DNA of 64,000 nucleotides, from the NCBI RefSeq assembly GCF_009363795.1, contig NZ_CP045421.1, positions 26,722-90,721 on the forward strand, written 5' to 3'. Below the pieces are notes generated by a model, which had not been told where the DNA came from, searched no databases, and saw nothing but the letters and a program-made list of their open reading frames with translations. Position numbers and translations under genes: made by a program. This document shows, one piece after another, positions 8,174 through 16,743 of the stretch (positions within the stretch are counted from its first letter, which is position 1; every line of letters starts with the position of its first letter). This DNA comes from Palleronia sp. THAF1. Its GTDB lineage: Bacteria > Pseudomonadota > Alphaproteobacteria > Rhodobacterales > Rhodobacteraceae.

Positions 8174-10209
8174 ACAACTCCTGCTTCTCTTAGGTCTGGA
8201 ATGGTATCGTGCCGGGCGGGACGGTGGGGCTGCGCAGCGGTGCCGTCTTGGGGGGCAGTGTCTGAAGCAGACGGCCCGGGCTCGTAGCCCGGCACGATTT
8301 CGGAGAGGATGGACACGACGAGCGATGCCGCGCCATGTCGGGCGGCAGCGTCCAGTGCGGCGATGCCGTCGCGCATCTCGTATAGGGGGCGCCCTTCGGT
8401 CGTGGCGACGTGGATGCCCTCGACCGCGCTTTTGGTGCGAACTTCCTTGGCGTCGAACAGCTCTTCGAAGAGCTTCTCTCCGGGGCGGATGCCGATCGTC
8501 TCGATCTTTATGTCGCGGCCCGGCACCATCCCGGCCAATCGGATCATCCGTTCGGCGATGTTCATGATCGGGATCGGCTCTCCCATATCCAGCACCATGA
8601 TCTGCCCTTGGGACAGATCGCGCTGAAGCCCGCTGGCAGAGGCCAGAAGAGTCAGTTCGACTGCCTCGCGGATGGTCATGAAGAACCGCGTCATGCGCGC
8701 GTCGGTGACCGTCAGCGGGCCGCCTTCGTCGATCTGGCGCTTGAACAGAGGGATCAGCGAGCCGGACGAGCCCAACACGTTGCCGAAGCGGACGGTCATG
8801 AACCGGGTGCCGCCGCGCTTGTCGAGCGCCTGGCAGTAAAGCTCTGCCACACGCTTCGTCGCGCCCATCACATTGGATGTGTTGACGGCCTTGTCGGTCG
8901 ATATCTGGATCATCGCCAGCGCGCCGGTTTCCAGCGCCAGATCGGCGACGTTGCGGGCGCCGACCACGTTGGTCAACACGCCCTCGCAGGGGTTGGCTTC
9001 GACGATGGGCACGTGCTTGAGAGCGGCAGCGTTGAAGACCAATTCCGGGCGGTGCGTGCGGAAGATCGTTGCCAGCCGGGCGCGATCACGGATGCAGCAG
9101 ATGTAGGAATGGCGTTGGACCTTGGGGTAGTGACGGCCAAGGTCCATGTCGATCTGGTAGCTGTTCAGCTCGCAGCTTTCGATCAGGACGACCTGCGACG
9201 GACCCAAGGATGCGACCTGTCGCACCAGCTCGGACCCGATCGAGCCGCCTGCGCCCGTGATCATCACGCGGCGGCCTTTTACCAAGGATTGGATCGACTT
9301 GTAGTCGACCTTGGCTTCCTGCCGTTCCAGCAGGGCGTGGATGTCGATTGTCGCAAGATCGCCGGTCGGTCCCATCGGACGCAAGGCGCTGAGACCGGGA
9401 AGCTGGGATACCGTGATGCCCGACGCCCGCGCCCAGCTGAAAAGCGGCTCCAGCGCCACGGTCGCTTGCCGGGTCAAGGGCTCTGTCAGGATGATCCGGT
9501 CCAGCGACACCGCCCGTTTTTCCAGCGTGGCGCGAACCGCGTCGCAGTCGTGGTAGTCGCCCAGGATCGGAATTCCGTGGATGCACGTGCCGACAGTATT
9601 CGAAATATCGTCGATGATACCGACCGGTGCATAGCGGATCGCAACCTGATTTCTCAACGACCGGAGAAAAAGCTCGCAAGCCGTGCCGCGACCGACAAGC
9701 AGGACCGAATCGGTCTGCTGCCCGTCTTCTGCTGCGGCAGTGACATGACGTGACCGGGAGGTCAGCAGATCCTGCCCGCGGAAGAAGGCGCGTGGGGCCG
9801 CGAGAAGGGACACAAGGACCAGCAGCATGACGATGTCGGCGCGGATGGTGGATTCGGTGACACCAGACAGGCGCACGCCCGACCCGAACACGGTGACGAT
9901 CAGGACCGCCGCGACCGCCAACGACACCAGATCGCCAAGCGATACGAAACGCAGGTTCGAGCGATAGGTGACAACCGCCGGCAGGATCACGACGCCTGCC
10001 AAAAGCGCGATGATTAGCTGGATCCAGCCGACGGCGGCGGTGGGAACCGCGCCAGTGGCCAGATATGTCCCCAGAATGAATGCCAGACCGCAAGCCGCGA
10101 TGTCGGTTGCAAGCATGGCAATCGAGCGGCGCGAGCCGGAAACCAAAGCATCGAATGAACGGCGCTTCGAAACACCGCTCTGCTTATCGAAATACTCGAA
10201 TAAAGCCAT
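8170..10209 (-). CDS. Membrane-bound UDP-HexNAc 4,6-dehydratase (FlaA1/CapD/PglF/WbpM type)
   Basis: The protein has 679 residues. The N-terminal ~140 residues contain four hydrophobic helices, then a CoA-binding-like Rossmann region (DSVLLVGRGTACELFLRS). A catalytic short-chain dehydrogenase domain follows, with GAGGSIGSE near residue 317. The active-site stretch STDKAVNTSNVMGATK has Met where soluble epimerases have Tyr, which is normal for this branch. The reaction is UDP-GlcNAc to the UDP-4-keto-6-deoxy sugar. It is the first gene of the coupled three-gene operon. A C-terminal tail of about 50 residues, rich in Pro and Ala, extends past the conserved domain. Confidence 0.92.
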   Translation of the reverse strand: MALFEYFDKQSGVSKRRSFDALVSGSRRSIAMLATDIAACGLAFILGTYLATGAVPTAAVGWIQLIIALLAGVVILPAVVTYRSNLRFVSLGDLVSLAVAAVLIVTVFGSGVRLSGVTESTIRADIVMLLVLVSLLAAPRAFFRGQDLLTSRSRHVTAAAEDGQQTDSVLLVGRGTACELFLRSLRNQVAIRYAPVGIIDDISNTVGTCIHGIPILGDYHDCDAVRATLEKRAVSLDRIILTEPLTRQATVALEPLFSWARASGITVSQLPGLSALRPMGPTGDLATIDIHALLERQEAKVDYKSIQSLVKGRRVMITGAGGSIGSELVRQVASLGPSQVVLIESCELNSYQIDMDLGRHYPKVQRHSYICCIRDRARLATIFRTHRPELVFNAAALKHVPIVEANPCEGVLTNVVGARNVADLALETGALAMIQISTDKAVNTSNVMGATKRVAELYCQALDKRGGTRFMTVRFGNVLGSSGSLIPLFKRQIDEGGPLTVTDARMTRFFMTIREAVELTLLASASGLQRDLSQGQIMVLDMGEPIPIMNIAERMIRLAGMVPGRDIKIETIGIRPGEKLFEELFDAKEVRTKSAVEGIHVATTEGRPLYEMRDGIAALDAAARHGAASLVVSILSEIVPGYEPGPSASDTAPQDGTAAQPHRPARHDTIPDLREAGVV

Positions 10210-10402
10210 GATTGCGTCCCCACGGTAATTAGGCAGCCAGAAAGTCCGACGCCTTGATTATGCGCGGTAACTTCCACTGATGAAGGGCCAATGTGGGTGG
10301 GTATTCGGATGCGCCGATAAACTACAATCGGGCGATGATTGGCGCTGTGTCGGACACAGCACTGTTCAAAGGAGGTAGGGATTCAGCATAGGTATCAGAC
10401 AA

Positions 10403-10430
10403 GAAAAAAACGCCGCGAAAATTCGCGGCG
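10403..10430 (-). terminator. Rho-independent terminator of the LuxR-type gene
   Basis: Read on the minus strand, a perfect 9-bp GC-rich stem (CGCCGCGAA / TTCGCGGCG, 2-nt loop, at 10411-10430) is followed directly by a run of seven T. It lies about 30 bp past the stop codon of the LuxR-type gene on the same strand. It would separate that gene from the dehydratase operon that starts at 10209. Confidence 0.9.
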
Positions 10431-10459
10431 CTTCATGTCGGTTACTGATCGAATTGTGT

Positions 10460-11074
10460 TCAGGAATTCAGTTTGGGCTGATCGAATCCGTGACGCACGG
10501 CCCAGACGGCGGCCTGGGTCCGATTCGAGACCCCAAGCTTTCGCATGATCGCCTTGACGTGAACCTTCGTCGTCGCCTCGGCTATTCCTACCGATCTTGA
10601 GATTTCCTTGTTGCAGTAGCCCTTTGCAAGGCACCGGATGACCACCATCTCTTTGGCGGACAATGGCACGTAAGCAACATCTTTCGGTATGCCGGCAAGA
10701 TGTTCCGCAAGGACCGACGGCAGAGCGATTTCGTTCAGGGCAACGATCTGGATGGTCGCCCTGAGCACGGATGAGGACACGGTCTCCAACTGGTAACCAC
10801 GGATGCCACGGTCAATAAGACTGACCAGATTCGAATGGCTGAACTTGGGCGCGATTACGATGATTCGGATATTCTCTTCCGTGAACTTTGCGTTCTCATC
10901 TATCTCGTTCAGCAAATCGGTTTCGTGAACGATCAGTTGCACGCAACGATAAGCAGCGGCTGCCCGCCGCGCGTCGTGGACCGTCTCGAATTCAAGAACT
11001 TCCTGGTCCCCTAGCAGAGACTTTATCGCGTTTCTAAAGAAAACGCTCGTGCTGCAAATTCCAACTTTGAACAT
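10460..11074 (-). CDS. LuxR/NarL-type transcriptional regulator with atypical receiver domain
   Basis: This ~204-residue protein starts at MFKVGICSTS, with a GAAGGGGG ribosome site; the longer in-frame start at 11110 is less likely. The N-terminal ~125 residues fold-match a receiver domain, but the acidic pair after strand 1 is replaced (ICSTS), and the phosphoacceptor region reads VHETDLL. The C-terminal GerE helix-turn-helix is intact (LSAKEMVVIRCLAKGYCNKE, then KVHVKAIMRKLGV). It probably controls EPS genes in response to something other than phosphorylation by a partner kinase. No kinase gene is nearby. Its own terminator follows at 10403. Confidence 0.85.
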   Translation of the reverse strand: MFKVGICSTSVFFRNAIKSLLGDQEVLEFETVHDARRAAAAYRCVQLIVHETDLLNEIDENAKFTEENIRIIVIAPKFSHSNLVSLIDRGIRGYQLETVSSSVLRATIQIVALNEIALPSVLAEHLAGIPKDVAYVPLSAKEMVVIRCLAKGYCNKEISRSVGIAEATTKVHVKAIMRKLGVSNRTQAAVWAVRHGFDQPKLNS

Positions 11075-11249
11075 ATCGAACCCCCTTCTCAGGAAAAGTA
11101 ATTTCTCCAACCCACGGCTTTACTTTACACCCTCGGCAAAAATCTTCCTACACCTAAAGTCGAACAATTTTCTGGTTGTTAACATTTTGTAAATCAATGT
11201 TTTTTCTCGGCGCCGCACCGCCTTACAACCATAGCGTGCGCCAGTTGGA

Positions 11250-12092
11250 CTAGGCTTCCTGCCCTTGCGGCAACTTTCCGCCCGAATCGGTTAGAGCTAT
11301 CCCCATTTCAGAAAGTCCAGACGAAACTGGTGCAAGGTACTGCTCCATCCGCTTGCGAAGGGTCGGCTCCAACGGCGGGTACTGAACAGGTGCTGTCAGC
11401 AGGGTGCGCACCGCTTCGAACGACCGGCTGCCACGCAACGGCGCGACCAGCGGTTTCAACGGAGCAAGGGCCCGGCGGATACCAAGTGGCAGAAGCTCTG
11501 AAGTGGAGTCGTTGATCTTCTTGCGGGCCTGGGGCGCAATCGCGCGCGGTGCAAGGCCCAAGTGGTGGCGGATCCCGTCGAGCGTGGCCTGTGGATGACT
11601 GGCGACACTCTCATAAGAGGTCACATACAGAGCATCCGCCGGATAAAAGGACAGCAGACGTTTCAGGTGCAGATCGTACCGCGACACCGACAAAAAGCGT
11701 TTGTCGGCCGCGCGCTCAGGGTCGAGATAGGCCTCGATATCCGCCGTTACGCTGCCGCGCCGGAAGTACATGCAGTAGTCTGAATAGGCCCGTTCGACCG
11801 GATCGCGCAGAACGGCCACCAGGCGGACATGGGGCAGGGCCTTGAACATCCGCTCCGCGGCGATGGGCGTGTCCATGTAGGTGTTCGACTTCTCACCGAT
11901 TAGCCGCGCGCCGGGATGGGGGGTGAACTGGTCCGTGTACCAGTCCAAGCCGCGCTCATACTCGCGCGAGAAAAAATGCAGCTCCGGGTCCGGCATGTAG
12001 ATGGCAGGATCGTCCTGAAGCTGGTGCCGAAGCCAGGTCGTTGCGGATTTCGCCGCGCCGACGACCAGAAAGTCGATGTGATCCGTGGTCAT
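11250..12092 (-). CDS. Sulfotransferase family protein
   Basis: This 280-residue protein has the PAPS-binding P-loop-like motif at the N-terminus (VVGAAKSATTWLRHQL) and the 3'-phosphate-binding motif RLVAVLRDPVERAYSDY. Both are diagnostic of the heparan-type/NodH-like sulfotransferase family. It would move sulfate from PAPS to a sugar hydroxyl or amine of the EPS repeat unit in the cytoplasm. It starts 24 bp after the ExoF-like gene on the same strand, so the two are probably co-transcribed. A second, distinct sulfotransferase occurs at 35573. The acceptor is unknown. Confidence 0.88.
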   Translation of the reverse strand: MTTDHIDFLVVGAAKSATTWLRHQLQDDPAIYMPDPELHFFSREYERGLDWYTDQFTPHPGARLIGEKSNTYMDTPIAAERMFKALPHVRLVAVLRDPVERAYSDYCMYFRRGSVTADIEAYLDPERAADKRFLSVSRYDLHLKRLLSFYPADALYVTSYESVASHPQATLDGIRHHLGLAPRAIAPQARKKINDSTSELLPLGIRRALAPLKPLVAPLRGSRSFEAVRTLLTAPVQYPPLEPTLRKRMEQYLAPVSSGLSEMGIALTDSGGKLPQGQEA

Positions 12093-12116
12093 GTTCCCAG
12101 TGTCCTTTTGCAGTGA

Positions 12117-13340
12117 CTAGTCGTTCGCCGTTGCCACGATCAGCGTGTCACCGGGATTCAACGGTGTTTCTGGCTGCACTGCGCGTGGGGTCGGATCGTC
12201 GGCGGACACACGGGAGGTGCGCAGCGAGACGGGACCTGACTGAGAATCTAGACGACTGGCAGAGACCAGCGTCTCTTCCAGTTCCAGATCCCTGCGTCGA
12301 TCGCGTGCGGCGGACAGATCGTTCAGGATTTCGAGCTTCATGTCCTGCCGCAATGCATCGCGGCGTTCACGCGCCTTGCTCAGATCCTGTTCCAGCGTCA
12401 GCCGCTGGGTCGTCAGGTCGATTTCCCGCAGACGCAGACCCGAGAGGCGCGCTTCGGCTGACGAAAGGTCGTTGGCCCGCGCCAATCCCCGATCGAGCAG
12501 GTCCTGCCTGCGTGCTGCGTCCTCTTCCGCGCGGGCGATATCGGCGGCGATCAGGTCGGACTGGCGTACCAGCCCGTCCGCCACCTGGTTCAGCACGTCG
12601 ATCAACGTGTCGATAGACTTCGTGCGGTCCGCCAGCGTTTCGGCACGGGCCTGCATGATCTGACGCTCGATGGCCACAAGGTCGGAGCGAGTGCCCAGAT
12701 TGGCGGGGGCGGTGAAATCCGTGGCTTCGTCAAGCTCGGCCTCTAGCCGTGCGATCCGCAGATCGACGCGCAGCAGACCCTCACGCGTTCGCGCTTCGCG
12801 CGCGAAAAGGCCGAATTCGCCATCGGGCATAGTGCGAAAGACGCCACCCGCCATCGCCACGGCCTGCCTGACGGTCAGTCCCGGACGATAGACGATATCG
12901 CCGGGGGTCATGACATGGCCCGAAACGGTGACGGGCGGGCGCGCCCCGATCTCAACCGAGACGGACGGCGCCGAGGCAGACCCGGATGAACTGTGCAGCG
13001 CCTCTGCAAGAGCATCAGCAACATCGGCAGGATCGCGCCCGGCAGCCGGGATGCGCCCCGCCATCGGAAACATGAAATAACCATCAGGCTGCACCTGTAC
13101 GGTGCCGCTGATCCCGGCCCATTCGGTGTAACTTGCAGTGACGGCGTCCCACAGGCCCGCCCGCACGGTCAGACTGTCACCGACACCGATCCGCGCATCA
13201 GGCGCGCTCTTCGTCCCGACGATCTGTACGGTCGTGTCCGGCACCGCGGCCAACTGCGTCTGCGCGTCGGTGGAATGTGCGGCCAATGCAGCCACCAGAC
13301 CGACCGAGCAAAAGCGCAGTGTGGAGGCGGGCTTTATCAT
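12117..13340 (-). CDS. ExoF-like polysaccharide export protein (SLBB/coiled coil)
   Basis: This 407-residue protein has an N-terminal signal sequence (CSVGLVAALAAHSTDAQ). A polysaccharide-export domain (IGVGDSLTVRAGLWDAV) and an SLBB domain (PVTVSGHVMTPGDIVYRPG) follow. A coiled coil of roughly 150 residues comes next (residues ~200-350, rich in Arg, Glu and Leu). The end reads LNPGDTLIVATAND. This is the ExoF/Wza-like architecture of a periplasm-to-outer-membrane export subunit. It is a paralogue of the protein at 46918-48243. No Wzc/ExoP partner for this locus is in the window. The neighbouring gene on the opposite strand is a flippase. Confidence 0.85.
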   Translation of the reverse strand: MIKPASTLRFCSVGLVAALAAHSTDAQTQLAAVPDTTVQIVGTKSAPDARIGVGDSLTVRAGLWDAVTASYTEWAGISGTVQVQPDGYFMFPMAGRIPAAGRDPADVADALAEALHSSSGSASAPSVSVEIGARPPVTVSGHVMTPGDIVYRPGLTVRQAVAMAGGVFRTMPDGEFGLFAREARTREGLLRVDLRIARLEAELDEATDFTAPANLGTRSDLVAIERQIMQARAETLADRTKSIDTLIDVLNQVADGLVRQSDLIAADIARAEEDAARRQDLLDRGLARANDLSSAEARLSGLRLREIDLTTQRLTLEQDLSKARERRDALRQDMKLEILNDLSAARDRRRDLELEETLVSASRLDSQSGPVSLRTSRVSADDPTPRAVQPETPLNPGDTLIVATAND

Positions 13341-13438
13341 ACTTTCGGGTTCCAGACTGGCCGTTTGAGGTTTGGCGGTGTCGCCATGGTTCGGCGTAGG
13401 TTCATGGCGGAATATGCTGGGAAAAGGCGCTTTTGCGT

Positions 13439-14785
13439 ATGATTCATTCGGCTAGGTATGCTGCCATTCGGCGGATGACTCAGACCTTCGACGGTCTGTG
13501 GGCGGGTCTTTGGGCAATCCTGTCCTCGAACGTCATCGTTGCCGTGCTGACTTTTGCGACGCTGGCGCTGACATCGCGGGCGCTGGCACCGGCCGGGCTG
13601 GGCCTGCTGGTCCTGATCGAAGCTTACGGAAGGTTGTTCGATCAGATCCTGCGACTGGAGCCGACTCAGGCCCTGATCCGTCTGGCGACCGATCAGAAGA
13701 ACAATCCAGACGGCGCACCGTTTCGGCGGCTGATCAAATTCGGCATCCTGCTGGACGTGGCCGGGTCCGTTCTGGCGGCGACGGCGGCGATCTTGTTGCT
13801 GCCCTTTGTCGGAGGGTGGTTCGGTTTCGATGATACCGGCAGCGGGCTTGTGCTACTGTTTTGCCTGACGCTTCTGGTTCCAGCGCCGATGACGGCGCGC
13901 GCGCTGCTACGCCTGTTCGACCGTTTCAGCCTTTATGCGCGGATCAATGTCGCGACGGCGCTGCTGCGGCTGGCGGGAACGGTCCTGTTGTACTGGCTGG
14001 GGGCAGAGATCCAGCATTTCGTGATCCTGCTCTGCGCTGTGTCCCTGTTCGAGCGTCTGGCCCCCAGCGTGGTTTGCTGGCCGATCCTGCAGCGCGCATC
14101 GGGACGCGGCGTGATGGCAACGCCCCTGCGGGGACTGCTGGGCGAGAACACCGGGCTGTGGCGCTTCATCTGGGCCGCGAACCTGAGCGTCCTGGCGCGC
14201 GGATCGACTCGGCAATTCGACGTTCCGATCCTGAGCGGTTTCGTTGGTCTGACGGAAATCGGACTATACGTGCTGGCCAAACGCTTTGCGATGCTTCTGA
14301 TCCGTGTCGGCAGCCCCGTGCAACTGGTCGTCTACCCCCGCATGTGCGAGCTGGTTTCCCGCGGAGATAGCGCCCGGATTGCCCAATTCGTCACCGCGAT
14401 GATGGTCTGTTTCGCAAGCCTGTCGGTGGTTGGGCTGGCGGTGTTCTACCTGATCGGCACGCCCTTGGTCGCGACCGTGTTCGGCGCGGAGTTTACCGCC
14501 GCCGTTCCGCTGATTCTGGTGCAGCTTGTCGGCGCCTGCCTGTTGCTGATGGGCACGATCCTGAACTCGGCATTGCAGGCGGTGCGCCGCGAAGGACAGT
14601 TGCTGACGATATCGGTGATCGCGGCACTTCTGTTCTTCCTGCCGATCCCGATACTCGTGCCAGCCTATGGGATCATCGCTGCGTGCTACCTGTTCGCCGG
14701 GGTCGGGGCGATCGTGGTCCTGGGATGCGCGCTGTCGTTTCGATCCGCGCTGCGCGCGTCACCTCAGCGCCCCGCCAGAGAATGA
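13439..14785 (+). CDS. Wzx-type oligosaccharide flippase (MOP superfamily)
   Basis: This protein of ~448 residues has about 12-14 hydrophobic helices spread evenly along its length, starting with LWAILSSNVIVAVLTFATLAL and a RALAPAGLGLLVLIEAY segment typical of Wzx/polysaccharide_synt flippases. It would translocate the undecaprenyl-linked repeat unit across the inner membrane. The ATG at 13439 is preferred over an in-frame TTG two codons earlier. It is transcribed divergently from the ExoF-like gene. Its last 22 bp overlap the convergent GT4 gene. A second flippase of another subtype lies at 36393. Confidence 0.85.
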   Translation: MIHSARYAAIRRMTQTFDGLWAGLWAILSSNVIVAVLTFATLALTSRALAPAGLGLLVLIEAYGRLFDQILRLEPTQALIRLATDQKNNPDGAPFRRLIKFGILLDVAGSVLAATAAILLLPFVGGWFGFDDTGSGLVLLFCLTLLVPAPMTARALLRLFDRFSLYARINVATALLRLAGTVLLYWLGAEIQHFVILLCAVSLFERLAPSVVCWPILQRASGRGVMATPLRGLLGENTGLWRFIWAANLSVLARGSTRQFDVPILSGFVGLTEIGLYVLAKRFAMLLIRVGSPVQLVVYPRMCELVSRGDSARIAQFVTAMMVCFASLSVVGLAVFYLIGTPLVATVFGAEFTAAVPLILVQLVGACLLLMGTILNSALQAVRREGQLLTISVIAALLFFLPIPILVPAYGIIAACYLFAGVGAIVVLGCALSFRSALRASPQRPARE

Positions 14786-15930
14786 ACCGCCGGGCCGGTG
14801 TCCGGCACGCGACGGGGCTCGGTGATCTGGCGATACATGTCACGATGCGCTGCGGCGTAGCTGCGAAGCGAGAAGTTCGACACGACGCGGTCCCGGTCGC
14901 GCATCCCCAGCCTGTGACGCTCGGCGGGTGACAGCCTTGCCAAAGCCGACAGCACCTGCGCCATCTTGTCGTCGTGGCGTGGGGGTACGATGCGGTCGGG
15001 ATCCCCCAGCAGCCAGCGGCCATCGCCAACGTCTGTGGTAACCGACGGCACGCCCGCCGCCATCGCTTCGCCCATGGCCAGAGAGAACGCTTCTCCCCAA
15101 GCCGAACAAAGCGCAAAGATGTCGAAGCCGGGTACGATTTCTTCCATGTCAGAGCGCGCGGGCAGGGTGGTCACCCGGTCGTCCAGACCCAGAACCTGCG
15201 CGGCCAGCCGGGCGGGGCCTTCGGGCTGCCCTTCGCCGACCAGAACAAGATGCGCGTCGACCCCGTCCGCCACCATCCGGTTCAGCGCACGCACCAGCAT
15301 GCCCACGTCCTTCATTGGATGATTGCGGGTGACGTTTCCGATGATGACACGCTCTGGCGGAATGCCCGCCAGATCGACCAACCGCCCCCGCGCCTCTGCG
15401 TTGGGATGAAATACGTCGCAATCGATGCCGTTCGGAATCACCACCCGGCGATCCCTGGCGAAGCCGATCGCCTCGTGCTGTTCAGAAATGCTGTGCCCGC
15501 AGTAGGCGACCGCCGCGCTGCGTCGGGAAATCGGAGCCAACATCCGCAGCATTACCCGTGTCGGCAAGCGCTCGTTCCTGGGGTTCTGAAGCGAGTGATG
15601 GATTCCCATGACCAATGGCACGTCCCGCGGAGCGGTCAATCCGGCGGCAAGACAGCCGTGGTACATCCAGCCGTGAACGACGTCCGGTTTGCGGTCCCGC
15701 AGGATCCTGCTCAGCTTGCGCAGGGCGAACGGAAGGCGGGCAGGGCTTTTCATGCCAAGATCGAACACCTCTATACCAAGACGCTCCAGTTCGAACCGGG
15801 TCCGGCCGCCGGGGGTCAGGGATATGACCTCATGCGTGTCGCAACTGGTGCAAGCCACTTCAAGAAAGCGGCGCAGCATGATTTGCGCACCACCGATATC
15901 CAAGGTTGTCGTGACATGAATGATGTGCAT
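14764..15930 (-). CDS. Glycosyltransferase family 4
   Basis: This ~388-residue protein starts at MHIIHVTTTLDIGGAQ, with GAGAGG upstream; the ORF opens 48 bp earlier without a good site. The loop DIGGAQIMLRRFLEV is a GT4 hallmark. The donor domain shows IIGNVTRNHPMKDVGMLVRA and the acidic helix WGEAFSLAMGEAMAAGVP. It resembles the WcaL/PelF-like EPS glycosyltransferases. It is transcribed away from the sugar transferase at 16114 and runs convergently into the flippase. Donor and acceptor are not deducible. Confidence 0.88.
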   Translation of the reverse strand: MHIIHVTTTLDIGGAQIMLRRFLEVACTSCDTHEVISLTPGGRTRFELERLGIEVFDLGMKSPARLPFALRKLSRILRDRKPDVVHGWMYHGCLAAGLTAPRDVPLVMGIHHSLQNPRNERLPTRVMLRMLAPISRRSAAVAYCGHSISEQHEAIGFARDRRVVIPNGIDCDVFHPNAEARGRLVDLAGIPPERVIIGNVTRNHPMKDVGMLVRALNRMVADGVDAHLVLVGEGQPEGPARLAAQVLGLDDRVTTLPARSDMEEIVPGFDIFALCSAWGEAFSLAMGEAMAAGVPSVTTDVGDGRWLLGDPDRIVPPRHDDKMAQVLSALARLSPAERHRLGMRDRDRVVSNFSLRSYAAAHRDMYRQITEPRRVPDTGPAVHSLAGR

Positions 15931-16075
15931 CCGGTCCTCTCGGGCTGGTGAGTGTGCGTCGCATGGCGGGTTCAGCAAACAGGCCGAGAGGACGGCAGGA
16001 TAGTCCTTCGTCCGCTCAGTTTACCGCTCGAAAGGCTTAGATGCCTATCACGACGATCAATTGTGCAGCGTTTGC

Positions 16076-16107
16076 CCCTCGGTAGCGTGACCTTGAATTG
16101 CCGAGGG
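16076..16107 (+). promoter_or_regulatory. Stem-loop covering the ribosome site of the initiating sugar transferase
   Basis: CCCTCGG at 16076-16082 pairs perfectly with CCGAGGG at 16101-16107, around an 18-nt loop. The 3' arm contains the GAGGG that serves as ribosome site for the GTG start at 16114. If the stem forms in the mRNA it would block initiation. The pairing is seen in the sequence; regulation is an inference. Confidence 0.45.
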
Positions 16108-16113
16108 AACAGC

Positions 16114-16743
16114 GTGCCAAGAACCGTTGAAATCATACTGACAGTCGCGTTGTTGGTCTGCGTCGCGCCGTTGGCCGTCGCTGTGGCGATTGCCGTCCGG
16201 GCAGAGCTTGGCCGTCCGATACTCTTTCGGCAGATCCGATCGGGCCAATGGGGCGAGAGGATAGCGATCTACAAGTTCCGCAGCATGACCGACGCGCGGG
16301 ACGCAGCCGGCGCGTTGTTGCCAGATGCCGCGCGGACCGGGCGCGTCGGGCACACGATCCGCCGTTTCCGCCTGGATGAGATCCCACAGCTATTGTCGAT
16401 CCTGCGCGGCGATACCGCGCTGGTCGGCCCGCGCCCGCTTCTGGAAGAGACGGTCAGGGAGTTCGATCTGGCGGGCGAAGCCCGCGGCGCCGTGCGGCCC
16501 GGTCTGACCGGGTGGGCGCAAGTGAACGGCAACAGCCGTCTCGCGAACGTCGAAAAAATCTGCATGGACCTTTGGTATGTTTACCGGCGGGATACCTGGC
16601 TGGATTTCAGGATCCTGTGGCTCACGCTGGTTACTCTTGTGCGGGGTGAAACGCGATCGGAACGCCGGATCGCCGCCGCCTGTGCTTGGCTCAAGGACGG
16701 GGCGAATTTTAACTTCCCCCCGGAAATGCGGCGGCACCCATGA
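16114..16743 (+). CDS. Polyprenyl-phosphate sugar-1-phosphate transferase (minimal PGT)
   Basis: From the GTG at 16114 (GAGGG six bases upstream) this gives a 209-residue protein. That is the size of a minimal monotopic phosphoglycosyl transferase (PglC-like). A single N-terminal hydrophobic re-entrant helix (IILTVALLVCVAPLAVAVAI) is followed by YKFRSMT, DEIPQLLSILRGD, VGPRPLLEE and RPGLTGWAQVNG, the catalytic signature of the bacterial sugar transferase family. It should start repeat-unit synthesis by putting a sugar-1-phosphate on undecaprenyl phosphate. The open frame extends upstream to 15952 but without family similarity. Its ATGA end couples it to the PIG-L gene. The other locus uses ExoY instead. 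Confidence 0.9.
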   Translation: MPRTVEIILTVALLVCVAPLAVAVAIAVRAELGRPILFRQIRSGQWGERIAIYKFRSMTDARDAAGALLPDAARTGRVGHTIRRFRLDEIPQLLSILRGDTALVGPRPLLEETVREFDLAGEARGAVRPGLTGWAQVNGNSRLANVEKICMDLWYVYRRDTWLDFRILWLTLVTLVRGETRSERRIAAACAWLKDGANFNFPPEMRRHP

